In this document: one piece after another, positions 54,292 to 62,515 of the stretch | Layout of the letters: each line of letters starts with the position of its first letter | Numbering within the stretch: the stretch's first letter is position 1 | Source: Bradyrhizobium sp. Ghvi | Lineage (GTDB): Bacteria > Pseudomonadota > Alphaproteobacteria > Rhizobiales > Xanthobacteraceae | Assembly: GCF_900115265.1 (NCBI RefSeq) | Contig: NZ_FOVU01000005.1 | Coordinates: 620,001 to 684,000, forward strand | Length of the DNA stretch: 64,000 nucleotides | Direction of reading: 5' to 3' | Made by a program: the position numbers and the translations under genes | Notes under the pieces: model-generated | What the model saw: only the letters and a program-made list of their open reading frames with translations | Told to the model about the DNA's origin: nothing | Database searches by the model: none

Positions 54292-55829
54292 GACGGCGTC
54301 CTGACCTGGAGAGCGTCATGGCCGTTGAGGACGTAACCGGTCTCCTGCAGGGCGGCAGACGCGGCAAGATCATGCTCGGGCCCGTCGAACGTGTAGACCC
54401 GATAGAGTGGTTCGCCTTGCTCGACGCGGTCGCCAATCTTCTTGAAGAGGCGGATCCCGGCTCCCTTGTCGAGCGGCGCGCCGGCAGTGCGGGCGAGGCG
54501 GTTGAGGCGCAGGCAGTCGATCGCGGATACCACGCCGTCATGTTCTGCCTTGACGTCGAAGCTGCTGGGTCCGAGCTCGGTGCTGCATTTCGACGGCCCC
54601 TGGGCGTCGATGATCTTCTGCATCTGTTTCAGGGCGGCTCCGCTCTCGAGCAGCTCGTGCGCGCGTGCATAACCGGCGCCGCCGCGCAGCTTCGGATCAT
54701 ATTCCAGCAAGTTAGCGGCGAGCCGCAGTGACTTCTCGCGCAGGTCGCGCGGCGCATCCTTATCGTTGCCGAGCACCGCCATCACGTCGTTGGCCTCGAG
54801 CACCGGTCCGATGCCGTTGCCGATCGGCTGACGGCCGTCAGTCGTGATCACCTCGACCGTGCGGCCGAAGCGATCGCCGACGAACTCGAACAGCTTTCGC
54901 AAGCGCATCGCCTCGGTGGCGGTGGTGACTTTCGCGGTCGGCCCGACCGGAATGTCGATCAACAGGTGGGTCGATCCTGCGGCGATCTTCTTGGACATGA
55001 TGGAGGCGACCATCTGCTCGCGGGTGTCCAGGCTGAGCGGACGTTCGACCGAGATCAGCACATCGTCGGCCGGCGACAGGTTCACGTGCCCGCCCCAGAT
55101 CAGGCATCCGTTGCAGGACGAGACGATCGATTTCATCTCCTCCACGCCGACATTCACCCGCGCCAGCACCTCCATCGTGTCGGCGGTTCCGGCCGGAGAG
55201 GTGATGGCGCGCGAGGAGGTCTTCGGAATCGGCAGGCCGTGAGCGGCGACGATCGGCACCACGACCATCGAGGTTCGATTGCCGGGAATGCCGCCGATAC
55301 AGTGCTTGTCGACCACGATCGGGTCCGGCCACACCAGCTGCGTGCCGGCCTGCGCCATGGCACCCGTGAGCGCCAGCAGCTCATCACTGGTGATGAAGCT
55401 CGCCGAGCCGATCAGGAATGCGGCGATCTCCATGTCGGAATAACGAAAATGCGCGAGGTCGTTGATGATCGCCCCGATCTCGGTCTTGTCGAGCGTTCGG
55501 CCGCGAATCTTGGCGCGCACCGCTTCGAGGCTTTCGGGAGGCGCGGCCGGTGCGACCGTGACCAGGGTGCCGACCGGTTTGGCGAAGCGGTGAAATGCGG
55601 GCTCGGAAAGGCCTATCTCGTCCTGGGCCGCCAAAGCGTTATCATCGGTGATCAGCAGCGTTGCGAGCATCGACTTGTCGTCGAGACGCAATTCAACCCG
55701 GCTGAAGCCGCGAAAGATGTCCGCACGCAACGCCTTCGAGCGCCTGGAGATGACGATGACGTTCTCGCGGCCGGTATCGAGATGAACGCGGCGTATCTTG
55801 AGCTGGGAGCGAGAGAGATCTGGATGCAT
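54288..55829 (-). CDS. deoA: Thymidine phosphorylase family protein, type 2 (AMP phosphorylase-like)
   Basis: 513 residues, longer than classical DeoA (about 440) because of an N-terminal extension of about 85 residues, the hallmark of the archaeal AMP phosphorylase/type-2 subgroup. Pyrimidine-nucleoside-phosphorylase blocks are FRYSDMEIAAFLIGSA, VDKHCIGGIPGNRTSMVVVP (phosphate and ribose binding), TSSRAITSPAGTADTMEVLA and VNLSPADDVLISVERPLSLD. The enzyme releases a base by phosphorolysis; archaeal homologues act on NMPs to give ribose 1,5-bisphosphate. Its stop overlaps the prs remnant start. An imperfect FixK-type box lies about 64 bases upstream. Confidence 0.88.
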   Translation of the reverse strand: MHPDLSRSQLKIRRVHLDTGRENVIVISRRSKALRADIFRGFSRVELRLDDKSMLATLLITDDNALAAQDEIGLSEPAFHRFAKPVGTLVTVAPAAPPESLEAVRAKIRGRTLDKTEIGAIINDLAHFRYSDMEIAAFLIGSASFITSDELLALTGAMAQAGTQLVWPDPIVVDKHCIGGIPGNRTSMVVVPIVAAHGLPIPKTSSRAITSPAGTADTMEVLARVNVGVEEMKSIVSSCNGCLIWGGHVNLSPADDVLISVERPLSLDTREQMVASIMSKKIAAGSTHLLIDIPVGPTAKVTTATEAMRLRKLFEFVGDRFGRTVEVITTDGRQPIGNGIGPVLEANDVMAVLGNDKDAPRDLREKSLRLAANLLEYDPKLRGGAGYARAHELLESGAALKQMQKIIDAQGPSKCSTELGPSSFDVKAEHDGVVSAIDCLRLNRLARTAGAPLDKGAGIRLFKKIGDRVEQGEPLYRVYTFDGPEHDLAASAALQETGYVLNGHDALQVRTPS

Positions 55830-55886
55830 GGCGCGGACCGCAGGAAGCTCGGTCCGTCATGCTTAGCTGCCGCCGGTTCGACAGGC

Positions 55887-55900
55887 TTGACTCAGATCAT
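55887..55900. promoter_or_regulatory. Imperfect FNR/FixK-type box
   Basis: TTGACTCAGATCAT has one consensus half (TTGA) and one degenerate half (TCAT). Its centre lies about 64 bases upstream of the deoA-like start at 55829. Confidence 0.4.
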
Positions 55901-55945
55901 GGTGTGCGAGATCGGACGGCCCCGTCCTCGCAAAGATGAGCGGAA

Positions 55946-56110
55946 TTACTTCGTGGCCGCGCTGATCGAGTTGAACTTGTTGCTGAGGAGGGCGCTGCCC
56001 GTGTTGGTCACGACGGTCACGATCGCGAGCGCGATACCGGCGGCGATCAGGCCATACTCGATCGCGGTGGCGGCACTCTCATCGGCAAGAAAAGACCTGA
56101 GCAAATTCAT
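55946..56110 (-). CDS. Flp family type IVb pilin
   Basis: 54 residues from the ATG at 56110, a typical Flp length. The prepilin pattern is MNLLRSFLADESAATAIEYG followed by LIAAGIALAIVTVV, with the Glu-Tyr pair of class IVb pilins at residues 18-19; cleavage before the hydrophobic helix by TadV/CpaA peptidase is expected. Such pilins build adhesive Flp/Tad pili. No tad/cpa genes are in the window, so this is an orphan copy. Confidence 0.88.
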   Translation of the reverse strand: MNLLRSFLADESAATAIEYGLIAAGIALAIVTVVTNTGSALLSNKFNSISAATK

Positions 56111-56382
56111 CGCCAACTCCTTTTCATTCGGTCCAGTGTAGGCGTGCGGTGTTATTAAAATGGTAAAGTGATCGACGAGGCTCTTGCGCGCAATAATAAG
56201 GGCAGGATTGGCCGAGCTGGCCTGATGTCTCTTAAGGTAACAGCCGTTAAGCGAAGGTTTCATTATCCAATCAAATGAATGGAAGCGGGCCGCTCTCAAC
56301 CCGTGGTGGTGAAACTGACTGGGCCGCTTAAGGGATTGTTGATGCTGTTCGTCAACCGGTCGGCAAGCATGCCGATCGCAGC

Positions 56383-56619
56383 TCACCGAGCCCGGGCATC
56401 CGCGCTCAACGCGCGCAGCATGCCAATGCGGGCGAACATCAGCCAGCCGCCGCCGGTCTCCGCTGCATTGATCAGCATCTCGATCGCGATCTGCCAGTGC
56501 GGCTCCTGCTGCTCGGCCTCGGGCAGCCGCATGATGAAGTCGGCGGCCTCCTGCAACGTGCGCAGCTTGCGTCCGCCGCGCAAGCCGATCGGGTCGTCGA
56601 ACGGCGTCGACCAGGGCAT
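56383..56619 (-). CDS. Small conserved hypothetical protein
   Basis: 78 residues, beginning MPWSTPFDDPIGLRGGRKLR and continuing TLQEAADFIMRLPEAEQQEP and WQIAIEMLINAAETGGGWLM. It is helical and cytoplasmic. It follows the Ku gene on the same strand after 58 bases and may be cotranscribed. I recall small proteins of this type in Bradyrhizobium, often near DNA-repair or regulator genes; none has a known role. Confidence 0.65.
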   Translation of the reverse strand: MPWSTPFDDPIGLRGGRKLRTLQEAADFIMRLPEAEQQEPHWQIAIEMLINAAETGGGWLMFARIGMLRALSADARAR

Positions 56620-56677
56620 GTCAGGCCGCCCGATCGGTGAGGAGAGACGTCACGGCGCGATCGGTGATGAGATGCCG

Positions 56678-57664
56678 TCAGCCGGCCTTTTTCGTTCGTG
56701 TCGTCGCGCGCACAGGCTTGTCGGCCTTCCTGGGGGCGGCTTCCTTGGCCGCAGCTTCCTTGCCGCCCTTGCCGGAGATCGGCAGCAACATCTCGCGCTG
56801 GCCCTCGACGCGCTTCTTGGACTTCTTGGCCTTTGCGGTTTCCTTGCCGGACTCTTTGGCGACCTTCGCCGCAGGAGCTGCATCTTTCTCGCTCGCGAGA
56901 CTCTTCTTCAGCGCGTCCATCAGATTGATGACGTTGCCGCCGGTCTTCGGCGTGGACCTGGCTGCGATCGGCGTGCCCGCGCGCTTCTTGTTGATGAGAT
57001 CGATCAGCGCGGTTTCGTAATGATCCTCGAACAGCTCGGGCTCGAAGGCGCCGGACTTCTTCTCGACGATATGCTTGGCAAGGTCGAGCATGTCCTTCGT
57101 CAGCTTCACGTCCTGGATGTCGTCGAAATATTCCTGTTCGCTGCGCACCTCGTAGGGGTAGCGCAGCAGCGTGCCCATCAGTCCGCTCTCGAGCGGCTCC
57201 AGCGCGATGATGTGCTCGCGGTTGGTCAGCACCACGCGGCCGATCGCGACCTTGTCCATGCTGCGGATGGTCTCGCGGATCACCGCATAGGCATCGTGGC
57301 CGACCTTGCCGTCGGGCACGAGATAATAGGGGCGGATCAGATAGCGGTTGTCGATGTCGGCCTTCGGCACGAACTCGTCGATGTCGATCGTGTGGGTGGA
57401 GTCGAGTGCGATGTCGTCGAGCTCGTCCTTGGTGACCTCGATGTACGTGTCGGTGTCGACCTTGTAGCCCTTGACGATGTCTTCGGAGGTGACCTCGTCA
57501 CCAGTCTCGGCGTCGACCTTGAGGTACTTGATCCGGTGGCCGGTCTTGCGGTTGATCTGGTTGAACGAGACCTTCTCGGTATCCGATGTGGCGGGATACA
57601 ACGCGACCGGACAGGTCACGAGCGAGAGGCGCAAAAAACCCTTCCAATTGGCACGGGGGGCCAT
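56678..57664 (-). CDS. ku: Ku protein (non-homologous end joining)
   Basis: 328 residues behind GGAG. The Ku core starts APRANWKGFLRLSLVTCPVA and contains INRKTGHRIKYLKVDAETGD, YYLVPDGKVGHDAYAVIRET, VALI-type beta-barrel strands and LAKHIVEKKSGAFEPELFED. The C-terminus is very basic and Lys/Ala-rich (KKSKKRVEGQREMLLPISGK), a DNA-binding extension common in bacterial Ku. Ku encircles DNA ends and recruits LigD; no ligD gene is visible here, as many rhizobia carry several ku and ligD copies. Confidence 0.93.
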   Translation of the reverse strand: MAPRANWKGFLRLSLVTCPVALYPATSDTEKVSFNQINRKTGHRIKYLKVDAETGDEVTSEDIVKGYKVDTDTYIEVTKDELDDIALDSTHTIDIDEFVPKADIDNRYLIRPYYLVPDGKVGHDAYAVIRETIRSMDKVAIGRVVLTNREHIIALEPLESGLMGTLLRYPYEVRSEQEYFDDIQDVKLTKDMLDLAKHIVEKKSGAFEPELFEDHYETALIDLINKKRAGTPIAARSTPKTGGNVINLMDALKKSLASEKDAAPAAKVAKESGKETAKAKKSKKRVEGQREMLLPISGKGGKEAAAKEAAPRKADKPVRATTRTKKAG

Positions 57665-57900
57665 GGGTTACTCCAAACGCAACAGGGACAGCCTGATAAG
57701 GATACCATCGGGGAACACCGAATCATAGCAAGTCGGGGTGCTGAATCTTGCAACTGTGTTAACCGGTCGCTGACCGTGCGAGTTGACCCCCGATCCCAGG
57801 GCCAAGGCGGAACATCAAATTGGATCGGGCGTTGGCTCAGGACACGAGGCCGCGAGGAGGTCGCGGCCATCGGAGACGACATCCAGAGATTGAGGTCATC

Positions 57901-58056
57901 ATGGCAACCACGCGCGAGGACCGTCAGATCGTCGAAACTGCGACCGAGGCGCGCCAGGGCGAACCTGGGCCGTCGGTGGCCGCGCTGCTCGCCATTTCGA
58001 CCGGGCTAGCGATCCTGATTCTCGCCGTCATCTGGTTCGTGTTCTTCCGAACCTGA
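57901..58056 (+). CDS. Small single-span membrane protein
   Basis: 51 residues from the ATG at 57901: a hydrophilic N-terminus (MATTREDRQIVETATEARQG) and a C-terminal membrane segment (ALLAISTGLAILILAVIWFV). It is divergent from Ku and precedes the response-regulator gene by 230 bases. No family name. Confidence 0.55.
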   Translation: MATTREDRQIVETATEARQGEPGPSVAALLAISTGLAILILAVIWFVFFRT

Positions 58057-58286
58057 CGGTCAAACTGACGGGAAGGGCGGACCTTCCTCTTCGCCGCATA
58101 GCGCGGCACATTGCGCCCATCATGCCGCCGGCCTGCCCGGTGGTGTGGTGGGCGCAGTCGCGTCAGCTGCGAACTCAGCGTATATGACCAAAAAGTAACG
58201 CGGCCGGTTCCCGGCGTTCATATTCAGTTCACGCCGGAATTGCTCATCTGGCATGGTGTTCATGCAGCCTATTTCTGGAGAGAAGC

Positions 58287-58958
58287 GTGCGCCTGCTCGT
58301 TGTTGAGGACGACCCCGATCTCAATCGCCAGCTCACCAAGGCGCTGACGGACGCCGGCTATGTCGTCGACCGGGCCTTCGACGGAGAGGAGGGGCATTAT
58401 CTCGGCGACAACGAGCCCTACGACGCCGTGGTGCTCGATATCGGCCTGCCCAAGAAGGACGGCATCTCGGTGCTGGAGGCTTGGCGCCGCAACGGCCGCA
58501 CTATGCCGGTGCTGATCCTCACCGCGCGCGATCGCTGGAGTGACAAGGTCCAGGGTTTTGATGCTGGCGCCGACGACTACGTGCCCAAGCCGTTCCATTT
58601 GGAGGAGGTGCTGGCGCGCATCCGCGCGCTGCTGCGTCGCTCGACCGGCCATGCCCAGAGCGAACTCAGCTGTGGCCCTGTTACGCTCGACACCCGCACC
58701 GGCCGGGTCAGCGTCTCCGGCAATCCCGTCAAGATGACCTCGCATGAGTATCGGCTTCTGGCCTACCTCATGCACCACGCCGGACGCGTGGTGTCGCGCA
58801 CTGAGCTGGTCGAGCACCTCTACGACCAGGACTTCGACCGCGACTCCAACACGATCGAAGTGTTCGTCGGGCGCATCCGCAAGAAGCTCGACGTCGACAT
58901 CATCCAGACCGTCCGCGGCCTCGGCTATCTCCTGACCCCGCCGGCCTCCGGCGCCTGA
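58287..58958 (+). CDS. OmpR/PhoB-type response regulator (FeuP-like)
   Basis: 223 residues from a GTG behind GGAG. The receiver domain has the acidic pair (VVEDDPD), the phosphorylated Asp51 in VVLDIGLPKKDG, the Thr in ILTARD and the Lys in YVPKPF. The C-terminal winged helix contains TSHEYRLLAYLMHHAGRVVS and VFVGRIRKKL. Length and sequence resemble FeuP/PhoP of rhizobia, which with FeuQ controls osmotic or iron-related and cell-envelope genes. Assignment within that group is tentative. The sensor kinase follows after 81 bases. Confidence 0.9.
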   Translation: MRLLVVEDDPDLNRQLTKALTDAGYVVDRAFDGEEGHYLGDNEPYDAVVLDIGLPKKDGISVLEAWRRNGRTMPVLILTARDRWSDKVQGFDAGADDYVPKPFHLEEVLARIRALLRRSTGHAQSELSCGPVTLDTRTGRVSVSGNPVKMTSHEYRLLAYLMHHAGRVVSRTELVEHLYDQDFDRDSNTIEVFVGRIRKKLDVDIIQTVRGLGYLLTPPASGA

Positions 58959-58968
58959 GGAACCCTTC

Positions 58969-59004
58969 AAGGATCTTGGTAAGGATCTTGGTAAGGATCT
59001 TGGC
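58969..59004 (+). repeat. Three tandem copies of a 12-base unit
   Basis: AAGGATCTTGGT occurs at 58969-58980 and 58981-58992, and with one change at 58993-59004. It lies in the short gap between response regulator and kinase, so it alters their spacing and may affect translation. Confidence 0.85.
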
Positions 59005-59039
59005 TTGACGGGCGGCCCGACACGGGCCTTGGTCCGGTC

Positions 59040-60464
59040 ATGACTGCCGATGCCATGCCGCCCCCTCGCGCCCCCGGGATCATTCCGATGCCCGCCAGCT
59101 CGCTTGCGAACCGCCTGTTCCTGTCGGCGACCGCCTGGCTCGTGGTGATCCTGGCCATCACCGGCGTGGTGTTGTCGTCGGTCTACAAGAACGCCACCGA
59201 GCGCGCCTTCGACCGCCGGCTCAATCTCTATCTCCGCACCCTGATCGCCGAGGTGGCCACCCCCGACGAGCCGCCGGACCGCCAGTTTCAGTCGCTCGGT
59301 GAGCCCCTGTTCGAGCTGCCGCTGTCCGGCTGGTATTGGCAGATTACGCGCACCGATACCGAGAAGCCGGAGGTGCGCTCCTCGCGCTCGCTCTGGGACA
59401 AGAAGCTGCCGAAACTGGAAGACCAGGGCGCCGAGCTCACCGCCGCCGGCATTCGCCTGGCTTACGTCGACGGGCCGGAAGGACAGAACCTCCGCATGGT
59501 CGAGCGTCCCGTCGATCTCGGCGCCGACGGCAAATACCTGGTCAGCGTCGCCGGCGATTCCACCGAGATTTTCGATGAGACCCGTAGCTTCGACTACTAT
59601 CTCGGCGGCACCTTTACGGCGCTCGGCATCGTGCTGTTGCTGACGACCGTGTTCCAGGTTCGCTTCGGTCTCGCGCCTCTCAAGCGCATCTCGGAATCCA
59701 TCGCCGATATCCGCTCCGGGCGGGCGGAGCGCCTCGAGGGCGAGTTTCCCGTCGAAATCGCGCCGCTGGCCCGTGAGACCAACGCACTGATCGATGCCAA
59801 CAGGGAGATCGTCGAGCGCGCGCGCACCCATGTCGGCAATCTCGCTCATGCGATCAAGACGCCGCTGTCGGTGATCGTGAATGAGGCCGGTTCGCACACG
59901 GCCGACCCGTTTGCGGCCAAGGTGATGGAGCAAGCGGACGTGATGCGGAACCAACTCGCCCATCACCTGGAACGCGCCCGCATTGCGGCAAGGGTCTCGA
60001 TCGTCGGCACCGTGACAGAGGTTGCGCCTACCATCGAAGCGCTGCGGCGGACCATGGAGAAGATCCACCGCGGCCGCGGCATCGCCGTCGAAGCCAAGGC
60101 CGATCCGTCGGCGAAATTCCGGGGGGAGCGGCAGGATCTGGAGGAGATGGTCGGCAACCTCGTCGACAACGCCTGCAAATGGGCCGCTTCGCGCGTCTTC
60201 ATCGAGGTTTTGATAGAGGCCCCGCAGCAGGCAGGCGCGGGCCCCCGGCTGCGGCTGATCGTCGATGATGATGGGCGCGGCCTCTCGGAGGCCGAGCGCG
60301 GCCAGGTTTCCCGGCGCGGCCAGCGGCTCGACGAGTCCAAGCCGGGCTCGGGCCTTGGCCTGTCGATCGTGACTGACCTCGCCGCTCTCTACGGCGGCAG
60401 CCTCTCGCTTGGCCGGGCGCCGATCGGGGGGCTGCGGGCCGAGCTGGTGCTGCCGGGAATATAA
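59040..60464 (+). CDS. Membrane sensor histidine kinase (FeuQ-like)
   Basis: 474 residues. Two membrane segments (about residues 28-48 and 189-211) flank a periplasmic sensor domain of about 140 residues. A HAMP region (LAPLKRISESIADIRSGRAE) follows, then a HisKA-like H box with phospho-acceptor His270 in NLAHAIKTPLSVIVNEAG, an N box (MVGNLVDNACKW) and a G box (GSGLGLSIVTDLAALYGGSL). The HAIKTPL H box is characteristic of the PhoQ/FeuQ group. It partners the regulator encoded just upstream. Confidence 0.9.
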   Translation: MTADAMPPPRAPGIIPMPASSLANRLFLSATAWLVVILAITGVVLSSVYKNATERAFDRRLNLYLRTLIAEVATPDEPPDRQFQSLGEPLFELPLSGWYWQITRTDTEKPEVRSSRSLWDKKLPKLEDQGAELTAAGIRLAYVDGPEGQNLRMVERPVDLGADGKYLVSVAGDSTEIFDETRSFDYYLGGTFTALGIVLLLTTVFQVRFGLAPLKRISESIADIRSGRAERLEGEFPVEIAPLARETNALIDANREIVERARTHVGNLAHAIKTPLSVIVNEAGSHTADPFAAKVMEQADVMRNQLAHHLERARIAARVSIVGTVTEVAPTIEALRRTMEKIHRGRGIAVEAKADPSAKFRGERQDLEEMVGNLVDNACKWAASRVFIEVLIEAPQQAGAGPRLRLIVDDDGRGLSEAERGQVSRRGQRLDESKPGSGLGLSIVTDLAALYGGSLSLGRAPIGGLRAELVLPGI

Positions 60465-60612
60465 TCCTCTGATCTCAAACGATTATTTTGGTTCCCGTGT
60501 GAAACCGGAGGGATTCGGAGCAACGTCCTCAACTGGTTCTTAAGGCACCCTCACCTATGATCGGAGAGGACGGATCCCACGTCCGCCATTTTACCGTGCA
60601 TCACCCGGGCGC

Positions 60613-62016
60613 ATGAGCCAGACATCGATCGAGCGGCTGAGGGAATATCTCGCACAGCTTCCGCCGCAGGCGCAGGCGCTGCTGATGCGGGAGTTCGAGC
60701 GCGCGCTCGAGCGCGGTCAGGACACCGCTGTGGCGACCCTCGTACTCGAGCAGCTGCGCAAGATCGTACGCAAGAGCGAGACGGACGACGCACCGCCGCC
60801 ACGCACCGACGACCTGTCGCGGTTGCTGTTCCAGGTCGTGGAACCATTCCTGGTCGAGGCGGGCGCCCCGCTCCGGGTCGGCCAGATCCGTCGCTCTTCG
60901 CTGCATCCGATCTGGCAATGGCTCGGCCGTGATGGTGCTCCGGACAAGGTCACTGAATTCGAGGCGGCGCTGGCGCGCATGCCGGCTTCAGACAGCGCGG
61001 GCCAGGTGGAGGCGCTCGCGCAAAAGCTCCAGGCCGTAGCCGCGGACGCCATTTTCCAACTGACCGGGCCCGGCGGCGGCGATAAGTCGCGCGCGCTCGC
61101 CCGCGTCGGTCCGCCCAACGTGATCGAGGACCTCTATTCGATCGGCGCGGTGCTCGCCGTCCGCGAGGCCCTCGGCACGCTCAATGAAAAGCTGCCGCGC
61201 TTCCTGCGCGCGTTCGGCGATCCCCAGATCGCCTCGGTGACATCAGCGCTCAATATTCCCGTGCTCCAGACCCCGCAGATGCTGCCATTCGCACTGTCGG
61301 TGGTGGTCCAGCGCATGACCGCGCCGTGGCAGATCATTCGCCTCGCCATCAAGATCGCAGCGTCCGACGACGAGATCCGCGTCGCGGCGACGCCTTATGG
61401 CGTCGCCGTCACGATAGCGCTGCACGATCTCTCCCGCGTTGCGGCCATTTTGCGCATGGACATCAAGCGCGGCCATTTCGAAAATGTCGCCGACAATCTC
61501 AAGGCGCTGCACGACGGTGTCCGCGGCCTGCGCACGGAACTTGACCTGCGCAACGATTCCGCCTGGGGCAAGCAACTGACCTCGATCCGGGCCGACATCT
61601 CCAACGCGCTGCAATCGGAGATCGACAGTGTTCCCGGCCGCGTCCGCCGCATCCTGCGTCAGCGTCCGGAGAAGGATATTCCGCCGGGAGCGCGGATCGA
61701 CAGCACCGAGGTCGAGGAAACGGTCGCGCTGATCGACTTCGTCGCAACCTGCCGCAATTACGCCAGCGAGCTCGCGATCAACGAGGTGACGCTGCGCACC
61801 TATTCCGACCTGCAGCAATATGTCGAACGATCAACCGAGCAGCTGGTGCAGTCGCTGCGGGCCGCCGATCATAAGGTTCGCACCTACCGGCAACAGCAGG
61901 TGCAGGCCGCGATCCGCTTCTGCCAGGTGCTATTCGGGGACGATTATGCATCGCTGATGAGCCGCGCTGCCGAGAACGCGGTGACCGGCGAGCGCAAATC
62001 GACACGCGCGAGCTGA
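60613..62016 (+). CDS. Conserved helical protein of unknown function
   Basis: 467 residues, no signal or membrane segment. It begins MSQTSIERLREYLAQLPPQA and is mostly helical throughout: LMREFERALERGQDTAVATL, then DLSRLLFQVVEPFLVEAGAP, NPVLQ-type core and a C-terminal half with VAAILRMDIKRGHFENVADN. Such full-length proteins recur in Rhizobiales as far as I recall, without an assigned domain. It stands after the two-component pair with 148 bases between, so a separate promoter is likely. Confidence 0.75.
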   Translation: MSQTSIERLREYLAQLPPQAQALLMREFERALERGQDTAVATLVLEQLRKIVRKSETDDAPPPRTDDLSRLLFQVVEPFLVEAGAPLRVGQIRRSSLHPIWQWLGRDGAPDKVTEFEAALARMPASDSAGQVEALAQKLQAVAADAIFQLTGPGGGDKSRALARVGPPNVIEDLYSIGAVLAVREALGTLNEKLPRFLRAFGDPQIASVTSALNIPVLQTPQMLPFALSVVVQRMTAPWQIIRLAIKIAASDDEIRVAATPYGVAVTIALHDLSRVAAILRMDIKRGHFENVADNLKALHDGVRGLRTELDLRNDSAWGKQLTSIRADISNALQSEIDSVPGRVRRILRQRPEKDIPPGARIDSTEVEETVALIDFVATCRNYASELAINEVTLRTYSDLQQYVERSTEQLVQSLRAADHKVRTYRQQQVQAAIRFCQVLFGDDYASLMSRAAENAVTGERKSTRAS

Positions 62017-62114
62017 TCCGAGCGCATTTTTTTGAATCACAATTTATAGTTGACCGTGCCGGTCGTGGGCTCTACGGTCGCCGTGCAATTTTTGGAATTT
62101 CTATTTGTGGGCGC

Positions 62115-62384
62115 ATGAAACCCGTTATCAGCTCCATTGAAATCGAAAACCGCGTCATTGTTGCCAAGTATCGAAGGCTGATGGTCGGTGCGAAGGTGGT
62201 GCTGGTTGATAAGGCAAGCGGTCGGCAATTGTCTGAGACCGTCACCAGGGTCGCATCACCCGTTCCGGTCGGGGCGCTGCGCATTCGATTGCCCGATGTG
62301 ATCGAGCCTGGAACATACTTCTTGAGGGCCCTCAATGGGCACGGCGAGGACGCCGCGCAGAGCGTAGACTTCGAGATCAGCTAA
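62115..62384 (+). CDS. Small beta-rich hypothetical protein
   Basis: 89 residues: MKPVISSIEIENRVIVAKYR, then VVLVDKASGRQLSETVTRV and DVIEPGTYFLRALNGHGED. Alternating strands and the PGTYFLRA turn suggest a single Ig-like beta sandwich (IPT/TIG-like), but there is no signal peptide. The preceding 98 bases are AT-rich compared with the neighbourhood. No function assigned. Confidence 0.6.
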   Translation: MKPVISSIEIENRVIVAKYRRLMVGAKVVLVDKASGRQLSETVTRVASPVPVGALRIRLPDVIEPGTYFLRALNGHGEDAAQSVDFEIS

Positions 62385-62515
62385 GTCGTTGGATTTTCAC
62401 CGTTTCGGGATTGTGCGCGCTCGCGCCAATTTGACAATTGTCAATTGCCGCATCGTCCGGCCGTGGTGTAAAGGCACCTATGGGCGCGGTTTACGCGCTG
62501 CCGGAAGCTTGCCAG

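Noticed and set aside
58969..59004. Direct repeats as a possible CRISPR array
   Set aside because: The 12-base units are contiguous without spacers, and no cas gene is present; it is a simple tandem repeat.
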